Positions 54,568-63,999 of a stretch of 64,000 nt of DNA are shown piece after piece (position 1 is the stretch's first letter; the number at the start of each line of letters is the position of its first letter). A program made the position numbers and the translations under genes. The DNA is taken from contig JAHBNG010000033.1 in NCBI GenBank assembly GCA_019217005.1, positions 68,091 to 132,090 of the forward strand, read 5' to 3'. The notes under the pieces are model-generated. The model worked only from the letters and a program-made list of their open reading frames with translations, was not told the DNA's origin and ran no database searches. This DNA comes from Chloroflexi bacterium TSY (GTDB lineage: Bacteria > Chloroflexota > Anaerolineae > Caldilineales > Caldilineaceae).

Positions 54568-56058
54568 CTAGCTCGGTTTACGGTCGCGATGCTCTTCGTT
54601 ATAATTTTGTAGTCGGCGTGTATCATCCTCGCTCAACCGCGTCTGCATATCAATCCGTCTGCGCTCCAAGGGTTTTAAGAGCAGTTCCAGAACACTTGCA
54701 TCAGAAGCCAGAACTTCTGTGAACGCCTCTTTATCAAAGATTACCATTTCGGTTTCTGTGTTGGCGATAATTGATGCCGAACGCGGTTCGCCAGTTAACA
54801 GGCTCATCTCCCCAATAAAGTCACCCACAGAACGGTTGGCGACATGCACCTGATGACCATTTTCTCCAGCCACATAGATACTCACATCGCCAGACTTGAT
54901 GATGAACAGTGAATCGCCCGGCTCCCCTTCGCGCATGAGCCACTCGCCAGCTGTGTAGCGGTGTAAGATCGTCCTTTGGGCAATATGTTGAATCTGTTCA
55001 TCGGACATTTCCTCAAAGAGGGCAACCGGTCGCAAGGCATCGACGATCTCGGCATGGCGGGCTTGCTGCTGTTGGTGTGTCCGCTCTGGCGTTACCATGC
55101 GCAGGTTTACATCGCGAATTGGGAAGGGGATCGTCATCTCTGCGCGACGCAGGGCATACCAGAGTCGGGTTGAGACGGCATCACGCAACTCATTTTTTTG
55201 TGCATAATCGCGATACCAAAAGCGTACTCGATAGTTGATAGCAAAGTCAGCGTACTCTATGAGAATTATTTGCGGTGCCGGTGACGTTTCCACGCCTTCC
55301 AACCCAACAAGCGCTTGAGCCAATATTGCCTTTACCTGACTCGGTGGATGGGTATAGGCCACACCAACAAAGACATCAAAGGCAACGAGCGGACTTGGAC
55401 GGGAATAGTTGATAATTTTGTCCTGAGCCACATTCCCGTTGGGCAGAACAACGTACTCATTTTTACGCGTTACAATTGCCAGCGTACGCCAATTCTGGCG
55501 CACAACTTTACCTTCTTGCCCATCTACCTCTACCCAATCATCTACCTGAAATGGCGCTTCGATCTGAAGAGAAATGCCCGCAAAGAGGCTACTTAATATT
55601 TGCTGTAGTGAGAGTGCAACAATAGCGGAGGCCACCGTTGAGCTAACCAAAAATCCAGTGAGTTCTACCCCAAACACACGGTTGACTACCAGTAATCCAA
55701 CCCCTAGAAGCACAAACCAACCAGACAAGTCGAGTAAGAAGTGGGGTATATTGACCCTTTTGGGCTTGATGACAAACTCAATGAGCGTCCACTTTGTCAA
55801 TTCCATGATTGCATTGACGGTCAATATCACAGCCGCTGTCAACCCGAGTTGCTGGAACCAAAGGATATCACTAGATGTACCGCTCACCATATTTGGCAGA
55901 AAAAAGAGCAATTGAAACAAGATTAGCGCCATGGTAGCGGATAGGATCACGCTCCGACTAAAGCGAACGTTTTTAATACGCCACAGGATGATACCACTCA
56001 ACGTAATGACGGCGGCGATAGTTAGGGCTAAGATATTCCAGTTACTCAGTATATTCAC
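54568..56058 (-). CDS. MscS-type mechanosensitive channel with a cyclic-nucleotide-binding domain
   Basis: 496 residues: four N-terminal helices, then the MscS pore and beta domain (VASAIVALSLQQILSSLFAGISLQIEAPFQVDDWVEVDGQEGKVVRQNWRTLAI region, residues about 135-190), the alpha/beta cytoplasmic domain, and a C-terminal cNMP domain (HRYTAGEWLMREGEPGDSLFIIKSGDVSIYV; FIGEMSLLTGEPRSASIIA). Such channels may be gated or modulated by cAMP. It is flanked by a stand-alone cNMP protein and DUF3307. Confidence 0.92.
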   Translation of the reverse strand: MNILSNWNILALTIAAVITLSGIILWRIKNVRFSRSVILSATMALILFQLLFFLPNMVSGTSSDILWFQQLGLTAAVILTVNAIMELTKWTLIEFVIKPKRVNIPHFLLDLSGWFVLLGVGLLVVNRVFGVELTGFLVSSTVASAIVALSLQQILSSLFAGISLQIEAPFQVDDWVEVDGQEGKVVRQNWRTLAIVTRKNEYVVLPNGNVAQDKIINYSRPSPLVAFDVFVGVAYTHPPSQVKAILAQALVGLEGVETSPAPQIILIEYADFAINYRVRFWYRDYAQKNELRDAVSTRLWYALRRAEMTIPFPIRDVNLRMVTPERTHQQQQARHAEIVDALRPVALFEEMSDEQIQHIAQRTILHRYTAGEWLMREGEPGDSLFIIKSGDVSIYVAGENGHQVHVANRSVGDFIGEMSLLTGEPRSASIIANTETEMVIFDKEAFTEVLASDASVLELLLKPLERRRIDMQTRLSEDDTRRLQNYNEEHRDRKPS

Positions 56059-56073
56059 GAACGTTCCCCGATT

Positions 56074-56502
56074 TTATTGATTTTGACGTGCAGCGGTCGT
56101 CATGCGCACCCGTTGGCACAATGCCCGAATTACCCCCTGCGCAATTTCCGGACGGTCGGCCATGACCTCGTCAAACGCGTCTTTGTCGATGCGAAAGAGC
56201 TGTGTTTCAACGACGGCTGTTACCGACGCCGCCCGCGGTTCAGGATCGAGCACGGCCAACTCGCCGACGCTCTTGCCTTTTCCCAAGTTGAAGAGGATTC
56301 TATCATCGTTGTGAACACGCACCTCGCCATCGACGATGATGTACATGCAGTCACCTAGGTCACCTTCCTGGATAAAGGTTTCATCAGGCAGCAGGTCTAC
56401 TTCCTCGGCAATCGCCGCCACCGAGGCCAGCACATAGTCGGGCGTATTAGAAAAGATATCCACGGATTTTAAGATGGCTACTTTTTCAATCGTAAGTAAC
56501 AT
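56074..56502 (-). CDS. Stand-alone cyclic-nucleotide-binding domain protein
   Basis: 142 residues consisting almost wholly of a Crp-type cNMP domain (LPDETFIQEGDLGDCMYIIVDGEVRV; SVGELAVLDPEPRAASVTAV with the phosphate-binding cassette). There is no DNA-binding helix-turn-helix. GGAGGAACAATAATG marks the start at 56502; an ATG seven codons earlier lies before that site. It is 15 bp upstream of the MscS-cNMP gene. It may be a cAMP sensor acting by protein contact. Confidence 0.9.
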   Translation of the reverse strand: MLLTIEKVAILKSVDIFSNTPDYVLASVAAIAEEVDLLPDETFIQEGDLGDCMYIIVDGEVRVHNDDRILFNLGKGKSVGELAVLDPEPRAASVTAVVETQLFRIDKDAFDEVMADRPEIAQGVIRALCQRVRMTTAARQNQ

Positions 56503-56620
56503 TATTGTTCCTCCAGCTATCATGCCGCTGGTTCAATCAGTAGCAGCTTTCTGCTTCGCAGGCATCGTCAATTTAGACAGGACCCAAGTGGCTGTTTCTG
56601 GGATTGGGTGCGTATGATAA

Positions 56621-58156
56621 TTACTTCTGCGTCATGACAGTCACGCCGGTCCAGCCTTCAGGTGCACCCGTGTCCGCTAGTCGGGTAGCATTGACCAGAT
56701 GGTGCCAGGCCACCTTGTCGCGCGGATTGCGTTGCAGGATATTAAAGAGCTTGATCTGAGCCGCATCAAAGTCGCGGGCGTAGTAGAGCCGAAGCGCCTC
56801 CTCATAGTCAGCTTGGGTCTCCTGTTTGAGCGCTCGCATCGCCGGCAGATCTGCATCATAGACTTCATAGAGATCCAGTGCCTTTGAGCGCCCCTTGACC
56901 TGCACCTTGTCCAGAGAGCGGATGCAGTAGCGCTCGGGGTTGGCTAATTTTTCATAGGTGGCATGGCTGATGATAAAGGAGATACCGTAGAATTTCGTCA
57001 ATCCCTCCAGCCGTGCAGTCAAATTGACATCGTCTGAGAAAGCATCGCCCTGGACGCGGTGCTGTTCACCCACCATGCCCACCATCATGTAGCCGGTGTT
57101 GACGCCGATGCCCACGGCAATGGGCAGCCGGTCTTTCGTACGGCGATAATCGTTATAGGCATTGACCTGTTCCAACTTATCGATGCCCGCCTGCACGCCA
57201 TCATCGGCGCCCTGTGGAAAAACAGCGTGGATGCCGTCGCCCAAATATTTGATAATAAATCCATTGTGTTGGCGGATAGGGGGGCTGACTCGCCCCAGAT
57301 AGGAGTTGATAAAGGCAAAGTTCTCCTGGGGCGTCATGGTTTCAGAAACGGTGGTAAAGCCGCGTAAATCCGAGAACATGACGGTCATCTCGCCGGTGAC
57401 GTAGTCGCCCAGGTCGATATTGATAATGCTCTCCTTCTCCAGAAAGCCCAGGTACTCCTGCGGGACAAAACGGTTCGATGCTTCGTTCATCTCCTTAAGA
57501 TGGGTAATATCGTGGAGTGTGGCCAGGACGGCTGGCTCATCGTTGAAGTCAAGCAGGCGCAGAAAGAGCTCCACCCACACTGGCGTGCCGTCCATGCGTT
57601 TGAATCGTACTTCGTAGCGGTCGACCTGTTGCTTCGCCTGCAACATCTCCATGACGATGTGGCGGTCGGTTGGGTCGTAATAGAGGTCAACCGTTTTGCG
57701 CCCCAGTAATTCTTCGGTCGACACGCCAAAGAGCGGTCCCATCATGGCATTGGCGTAGATGATCTCACCATCGGTCAGGCGGCTGATGGAGACCGGTGCG
57801 GGCGTGGCCTCAACGATCATACGCAGCTGTTGTTCGCTTTTGAGCACGGCGGCCTCTGCTCGTTCATGGAGTTCTTCTTCCACTGTGTCCGAGTGTTCGG
57901 TGGTCATCTCCAAGATTGTTTCCAGATCGCCTTTTTCTTGTTCAAGCTCTTCTTCAATCGCGGCTGCATGTTCTGTTGCCAATTCCAATGCGGCTTCCAA
58001 CTGACTGTTTTGCCATTGAACTTGGGCCAGTTGTTCCTTGAGTGCAACGAGTTCGGCTTCCAGATCGGCTTTGGTTGGTCGCCGGCTACGGCGCTGAGAC
58101 TTTGTTTTGGATTGTGTTGCCTTTGTTTGCGCAATCTGTGCGTGCGTTGTGGCCAT
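56621..58156 (-). CDS. PAS-linked class III adenylate/guanylate cyclase
   Basis: 511 residues: basic N-terminus, long coiled coil (about 25-110), PAS domain (RMIVEATPAPVSISRLTDGEIIYANAMMG, 110-230) and a class III cyclase catalytic domain (VMFSDLRGFTTVSETMTPQ with metal Asp; GFIIKYLGDGIHAVFPQG with the second Asp; RVQGDAFSDDVNLTARLEG). A C-terminal TPR-like tail follows. It would make cAMP or cGMP and sits among four cNMP-domain genes. The stop is 2 bp from... the STAS-like gene upstream ends at 58159, so the genes are coupled. Confidence 0.92.
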   Translation of the reverse strand: MATTHAQIAQTKATQSKTKSQRRSRRPTKADLEAELVALKEQLAQVQWQNSQLEAALELATEHAAAIEEELEQEKGDLETILEMTTEHSDTVEEELHERAEAAVLKSEQQLRMIVEATPAPVSISRLTDGEIIYANAMMGPLFGVSTEELLGRKTVDLYYDPTDRHIVMEMLQAKQQVDRYEVRFKRMDGTPVWVELFLRLLDFNDEPAVLATLHDITHLKEMNEASNRFVPQEYLGFLEKESIINIDLGDYVTGEMTVMFSDLRGFTTVSETMTPQENFAFINSYLGRVSPPIRQHNGFIIKYLGDGIHAVFPQGADDGVQAGIDKLEQVNAYNDYRRTKDRLPIAVGIGVNTGYMMVGMVGEQHRVQGDAFSDDVNLTARLEGLTKFYGISFIISHATYEKLANPERYCIRSLDKVQVKGRSKALDLYEVYDADLPAMRALKQETQADYEEALRLYYARDFDAAQIKLFNILQRNPRDKVAWHHLVNATRLADTGAPEGWTGVTVMTQK

Positions 58157-58158
58157 CG

Positions 58159-58500
58159 TTATAGTTCCAGCTTGAGTGTGGGCAGAAGTCGCTGTAAGTT
58201 CTTTAGCGATTTTTTCTGCCAGGGGTATTGAGCGTTGCCCAGTACAACCAATTGACTCTCCTTTTTCTTCCGCATACCAATGACAAATTTCGAGAGCGTG
58301 TTGATGCCTGAACTGTTGAGGAAGTCTAGGTTGCGAACATCCAATGTGATCTCTGCGTGACCTGCGCTTGACGCCTCATTCATCAGGGCTAGAATCGGCG
58401 CATATTCCGGGCCATGTAGGCGGAAACTGCCAGCACAAGTGACTGTGGCTGTCTCTGGGTTGTAACTGACCTGATAAGCTTCTTCGTGAATTTCTTGCAT
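58159..58500 (-). CDS. STAS-like (slr1659 superfamily) regulator
   Basis: 113 residues with the strand-helix alternation of STAS-like anti-anti-sigma proteins (TATVTCAGSFRLHGPEYAPI; ITLDVRNLDFLNSSGINTLSKF), where the Ser-Ser-Gly element marks the phosphorylatable loop. The slr1659 superfamily typically neighbours SpoIIE-type phosphatases. It lies 2 bp upstream of the cyclase gene and 15 bp after its paralogue. AGGAG precedes the start. Confidence 0.82.
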   Translation of the reverse strand: MQEIHEEAYQVSYNPETATVTCAGSFRLHGPEYAPILALMNEASSAGHAEITLDVRNLDFLNSSGINTLSKFVIGMRKKKESQLVVLGNAQYPWQKKSLKNLQRLLPTLKLEL

Positions 58501-58515
58501 GGTAGATCGCTCCTG

Positions 58516-58860
58516 TTATTCAAATTCTATTGTCACCGCGCGCATAAGTCGCGGTAATATGCGGAGGGATTTTGCCTGCCAAGGGTGCGCGCCGTTGCCC
58601 CTGACAACTAATTGGGTAGCTTCACGTTGCTCGAGCTTCATAACAAAGCGCGAAATAATGTTAATACCATAACTATTTAGGAATGATAGTTCGCGCAGAT
58701 CCAGCGTAATGACTGCTAGTTCCGTCTCTGTGACTCTATCCATTAGGGCAGCAATTGGCTCGTACTCGGCGCCAGGCAAACGCAACATGCCCGTAAATAC
58801 AATCGTAGCCATGGCGGGATCGTAGACAACTTGAAAGTCATCGTGGACAATCTCATTCAT
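58516..58860 (-). CDS. STAS-like (slr1659 superfamily) regulator, paralogue
   Basis: 114 residues, clearly homologous to the neighbour at 58159 over its full length (both have ATxxxxGxxRLxGxEY, ITLDxRxLxFLNSxGIN and a final HPWQxKSLxxLxRL). The loop has Ser-Tyr-Gly in place of Ser-Ser-Gly, so the putative phosphoserine position is shifted. Tandem duplication of the regulator implies two switch outputs for one kinase/phosphatase. Confidence 0.82.
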   Translation of the reverse strand: MNEIVHDDFQVVYDPAMATIVFTGMLRLPGAEYEPIAALMDRVTETELAVITLDLRELSFLNSYGINIISRFVMKLEQREATQLVVRGNGAHPWQAKSLRILPRLMRAVTIEFE

Positions 58861-58962
58861 ATGTTGTATCTCCTACAGCTTGGACGGGGAGCGTCTAAAC
58901 AGCATTCCACCGGAGACCGGCGGAACGAGCATCACTATCAGAGTTTTCCTGACAAAGCACTA

Positions 58963-61900
58963 TTATACGGTTAACTCGACCATCGTCGTAACAGTCGGTG
59001 CGGCGTTGCCGTTTTCGTGGCTGAACTTCCACGCCAATTGGGCGCCGTAATTGTTGATCATCGTCAGGAAACCGAGACCGGATACTTCAGTGTCGTCATC
59101 TTCGGCGTTTTCCATCAGCTTCGCCATAATGCCATCCGTATAAAGGACAACGCCATCACCTGCATCTAGCTTGATGGTCAGCTGATCGACAAACGAATCA
59201 ATGTTGTCAAGCAGACCAATGGGCATTCCCAACTCAAACGTGTCAATTCGTTCAATCTTCCCGCCGTTGCGGACAACGATGAGCTCTTCATGGTGCCCTG
59301 TCACTGTCAATTGACCATCTGCGTAATCTAACAGGGCCAGGCTAAGTGTACGCTGTGAACCCATCCGCTTCACGTTCTCATAAATGGCACGGTTAATGGC
59401 ATGGATGAACTGCTTTGGATCGCGCCCCGTTGCCGGTTCTATTCCCTGTGCCATTGATCACGCCATTGTCGGCCAACAACGTACGCACGGCCGTTTGGGT
59501 CATCAACATGAGTACGCCGCTTTCCAAACCGTGGTCGGTGACATCGCCGATGCCAATCTTGATCTGGCCATTGTGCTGCAACACGTCATAGTAGTCACCA
59601 CCCACCTCGGCTGAGGGGGACATGTAACAGGCGATATCCAGCTCTTGGACCTGCTGCAATTCTGTCGGCGTGGGTAGGATCATCTGTTGGAGTCGCTGCG
59701 TCACTTCAAGCTCAGCACTCAACCGCACATTTTCAAGGATCAACTCTTTGATGCTGAGGTGCGTTTCAACCCGCGCAAGTAATTCTTCTTTGGAAATTGG
59801 CTTTGTCAGATAGTCATTGGCACCGCTCTGTAAACCCGTAACCAGGTCGGTGACTTGATCTTTCGCACTTAGCAGCATCACCGGTAGTTCATTGGGGGCA
59901 AACTTTTCGCGCAGCCGCTGACAGACCTGATAGCCGGACATCCGAGGCATCATTACATCGAGGATCACCAGATCAAAGCGCACTCCATCTTCGATGAGTG
60001 CAACCGCTTCGAGACCGTTTTGGGCTTGCGTGACCTCATAGTTTTGCAAGGAGAGATGGTTTTCCAACACTTGCAGGTTGACTGGCTCATCGTCGACGAT
60101 TAACACTTTATAGCGACCGTTCGCAGATGGTGGGAGAGGCTTGGGCTGGACGATACTGTCCGTCGATTCGACAATGGGCGTCACAACTTCGTCCGTTGGG
60201 GCAGATGGATACGTCCTCACTTTTGTCACCGTTTCAGCGGGAGGCGCAACTTGGGAATTGGCAGCTTCTGTGGCGTCTGCTAGGGGTAACGTAAAGGTAA
60301 ACTGTGATCCCGTACCCACTTCCGATGCGACCTCGATCTGCCCACCATGAAGCTCGACCAACTGTTTGGTCACGGCTAGCCCCAGCCCTGAGCCACCATA
60401 TTCACGTGCGGTTGTGCCGTCGACCTGTTCAAAAGACTGGAAAATTTGCTCAAACTTCTCTCTGGGAATGCCGATACCTGTATCTACAATCGTAATTGCG
60501 AGGTAATCGCCTTGCACATGGGCTCGTACCGCCACCTCACCTGATTCGGTGAATTTAATCGCATTGCCCACAAGGTTATGCATGATCTGCTGTACCCGAT
60601 TTTCATCAGCCGTCACGAGCGGCAGGCCGAGATCGGTCTGATTGATGAGCGCCACCGGCTTATGCGCTACCAAAGGCTGTGAGAGCATTAAGATCACGTC
60701 GGCTAGTGTGGAGACGTCAAGCGGTTTGAGTTGCAGCGAAAAATCTTCATGTTTGAGCTTGGAGAAATCCAGGATATCGTTGACTAGGCTAGCCAAACGT
60801 TTGCCGCTCGCAACGATCATGGCCAGATTGTGGTTGGTTGCATCGCTTAAGGTACCCGTGGCCCCATCAATGAGAGAGTCCGCCAGACCAATAATGCCGT
60901 TGAGGGGTGTGCGCAGTTCATGAGACGTGTTGGCCAAAAATTCATCCTTGAGTTTGTCCAGCCGCTGCAACTCTGTGTTTTGTAATTCCAAGGTCTCAAA
61001 GGATGTTCGCAGCTGTTGCGCCATCTGATTGAACGATCTTGACAACTGTCCCAACTCATCGGTGCGATCTTCCGGTAACGTCTGTTCCCACTCCCCCTTC
61101 GCCAGTTTTTTGGCGGCTTCGTTTGCCTGCGAAATTGGGCGGGTAATCCAGCGTGCCGTGACGACCCCAATCCCAATCGCAACGAGCAAGGCGACGACCG
61201 ACAATATCAGCGTGAATCGAGTACTGGCCTCGATCTGGGCGGTAAAATCGGTCTCCGGCACCACCATCACGGTGATCCAGTCAAGGCCATATTCGTCTTG
61301 AATTGGCGTAACGTATAGGAATTGGTTGATCCCGTCGAGTGCAAATTGCAATTGCTGTGGCTCTTGGATGTTAACAAGCCCATTAAATTGGTTGATCAGA
61401 AATTGCGAGGTTTGTTGGATAAGAGGAATTTGACTATCGTTCGCTTTGATACGATTGAAGTCGAAATCATCGGTATTGGTAAAGAGTGGCGCATCGACCA
61501 ATGACGTTGCGACCAATTCTCCTGAACGTTCAATGATAAATGTTTGTCCATTTTTCCCGATTTCCAGACTGCGTAAAAATGTATTGACATCCGACAATAT
61601 GACTGCAACCCCCATCACACCATGCAGAGAGCCATCCTCATGATAGATCGGCAAGGCGGCATCAATACCCAGATCGGGAGTGCCTGCCCAGCGATAGATC
61701 GGTGTCCAAATCGAGGTGCCCGCTTCGACAGCGGCAATATACCACGGTCGCTTTCTAGGATCATACTGGGGGATCACATGGAGTTCGTCCGTGAGATTGC
61801 CTTGCTCATCGATGGCATATTGGGTGAAATTGCCGGGATTGGATAGGCGTAACCACCAAACGGTTATTTCACTATCCGCTGTACTCATGACGCCGACTTC

Positions 61901-62245
61901 TTCTCCATTCTCGTCGGCAAAATAAATGTAGCTGACGGAATCAAAGAGTTGTATCTGTTCTCTCAGTACATTCTCCAAGCTCTCAAGATCCGTCAAATTC
62001 AATTGCCCAAGTTCGGCAGCTTTCGTGTTGATGGCGTTAATGACGTGTGCCGTATCCAAGTAAGGAGCGAGGTATTGCTCAACGCGAGAGGTGATTTGGT
62101 GTCCCAACTGGCCCGCCATGTCATCCACTGTTTGCTGGCTGTTGCGGAAGGAGAGCCATCCAATCAATCCAATCGCAACGATGAGCTGCAGAACAAACGG
62201 CACAACCAACACAATGCGCAATGGGAATTTATTGACAAAAGACAT
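58963..62245 (-). pseudogene. Hybrid sensor histidine kinase - receiver - SpoIIE phosphatase, frameshifted
   Basis: Start at 62245 (MSFVNKF). Order: membrane helix, dCache sensor, second helix, HAMP, HisKA (LANTSHELRTPLNGIIGLADS), HATPase (NLVGNAIKF; YGGSGLGLAV), receiver (ILDVMMPRMSGY), then a SpoIIE phosphatase (LEVTQRLQQMILPT; EVGGDYYDVL; IGDVTDHG). A one-base shift near 59440 moves the phosphatase C-terminus into another frame (58963-59454). That part ends YTDGI followed by an slr1658-like tail (EVSGLGFLTMINNYGAQLAWKF; TTMVEL). The kinase could still be made. The IS lies 5 bp upstream of the start. Confidence 0.82.
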
Positions 62246-62250
62246 GAAAA

Positions 62251-63726
62251 CTTTACTTTCTGGTAAAGGCTTGAGTGACAAAGGGCAAACCGAAAGGGGC
62301 GGAAAAAAGAATCCACCCTGAAAAAACGGGATAAAATGTAAAAATAGTGCTCGGCTAAGCAGCGGCATTGAGGCGGCGATGAGCGAGAACGCCTTTAGGG
62401 AAATGGTGTGAAACCGAGGCCTTTTTCCGAAAAGTCGAGTTGGTCAGGAGTTGGAAAAAGAGCACTCGAGAGAACACGGCGCAGCCTGCCGGGAGTGGAT
62501 TGAGGCTCTCGATCCCAGTAGCCAGTCGGTATGGGAGGAAGAGAAGCGGCTAAATGGGAAAGAAGATTGCCAGAAGCAGCCCCAGTTCAGGTAAGCGGAA
62601 ACAAGCCTCATCGGCATGAACAAATTGACGAAAGCCAATCATCTGCTTGGAAGCCAAGGGGGGAGGTTCAACAGGCCAGCGTTCCAGGTAGACAAGATAA
62701 ATGGTTTCAGGCTGCAAAGTCATAACGGTCGCCAAAACCAAAGGTGTGTTGTAGGCCGGATCCTGAATGACGTAAATCGAGTAGGTACGGTTGGCTGTAT
62801 CCACCTTGGTTGTTCTGGGGACGAGATTGTGCCATGCTTGATAGCAAATCAGGCGACCACTATAGAGAAAGCGACCAGACGAGTCCGGAGTTGTAGCCTC
62901 GAGTTTTCCTTATAGCTGCGAGAGCGGACGCACAATATCACCATATTCAGGTGGTCTGCCTTTTCTTTGCGTTTGGGGAACTCATTGCGGCGCACTGTGC
63001 AGTTAATGGCTTCCCGCAGGACAAATCGGTCTATGCCGCTTTCTAGCATTTCTCTGATTGTAAACCCGGCATCGACCACCGCCACTTCGTCTGACTCCAG
63101 TGATTTCTTCGTCTCTGTCAGCAGCTTTTTCCGAAACTCACTTTCCTTTGTTCCAACCGTGCATCTCATGATTGCCTTGAGCAGTGGCACTCGCTTCCCG
63201 CCTATCTCCCCCGAGCTTATCATCACTCCAAAGATGAGCGGGCAATGCCCGACGAGCCGTTGAGTTATAGAGTCGGTTCACTTTCCCTTGCAGCTTCGGT
63301 CGCCAGAACCCTGTGATATCTATGCTTTTCACTCGGTACCCTTCTAACTTTTTTGCCTCCCATTCCCCTTTCCACTTCTTCTTGCCACGACCCCAGCAGA
63401 CTTGTGATATCCCATGATCCATATCGAAAGCTCCACCAGCTTCGCCGGAGCTCCTCATCTTCAAACCCGCTTTCTTTCAATGCGCTATGGATTGCTCCTC
63501 GACTTTTCAGAAACGACCCATTCAGCATTGCCCACATCAGACGCATTACATTTACGTTTGTTCCCATCGGCGTTACTTGCAATACATTCATCAGTACTGC
63601 TATAGTTATTTCTGGCGTGGTTAGCATTCCTTCCTCCTTTTTGGGTTCTCTACCTTTAGGATGAACTGCTAACCGCTTTTTGTCACATTTCTCACCTCAT
63701 CTCTTTTCTTTTACCAGAAAGTAAAG
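62251..63726 (-). mobile_element. 1.48-kb IS, copy 3, immediately upstream of the hybrid kinase
   Basis: Same inverted ends (CTTTACTTTCTGGTAAA) as copies 1 and 2, same orientation as copy 1. It ends 5 bp before the kinase ATG and has removed any native ribosome binding site, since the leader is now GTAAAGTTTTC. Several 3-9 bp gaps relative to copy 1 (for example near 62430 and 62630). No clear target duplication. Confidence 0.87.
62355..63627 (-). pseudogene. IS4-like DDE transposase, frameshifted (copy 3)
   Basis: From the ATG at 63627 (MLTTPEITIAV, Thr in place of Ala of other copies) to TAG at 62355-62357. DITGFWRP, VVDAGFTIREM and YLERWPVEPP are readable in separate frames. Breaks near 63430, 63180, 62895 and 62630. 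In-frame tail LNAAA is preserved although a short deletion changed the stop from TAA to TAG. Confidence 0.72.
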
Positions 63727-63780
63727 TATATTAATGTTTGGGAATTCATTCTTATTTCTTTCAGTTAGGGGTTGAAATGC

Positions 63781-63999
63781 CTATTGCTGCTTAGCCACCA
63801 CCAGCGTAATATCATCAAAAACCTCCTGCTCACCAATGTGTTGCCGCACGTTGGTGATGATGGCCTCCTTGATGGCGTCGGCCGAACCTGACCACTGCTC
63901 ACTGATTACCTGACAAAGTCGGTCCATGCCATACTGCTCGCCCGCTTCTGCCCCCAAGCGTAAATTCTCTTCTTTGAGTTGTTCGTTCAGTGCGTTGAT
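63781..63999 (-). CDS. C-terminal end of a SpoIIE-type protein (partial, apparently internally deleted)
   Basis: 73 codons run in from the right edge and end with TAG at 63781-63783. The first part, INALNEQLKEENLRLGAE, resembles the linker that normally precedes a SpoIIE phosphatase domain; the second part, AGEQYGMDRLCQVISEQW to FDDITLVVAKQQ, is the normal end of such a domain. The roughly 200 residues that should lie between are absent. It faces the third IS copy. Confidence 0.65.
   Translation of the reverse strand: MNALNEQLKEENLRLGAEAGEQYGMDRLCQVISEQWSGSADAIKEAIITNVRQHIGEQEVFDDITLVVAKQQ

Noticed and set aside
58963..59454. Separate small SpoIIE gene starting at 59454
   Set aside because: Its start falls in the middle of the phosphatase domain and it lacks the metal-binding first half; a one-base shift joins it to the kinase frame.
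62246..62368. Upstream start for the hybrid kinase (41 extra residues)
   Set aside because: The extra codons are translated from the inverted end of IS copy 3; the native start is 62245.
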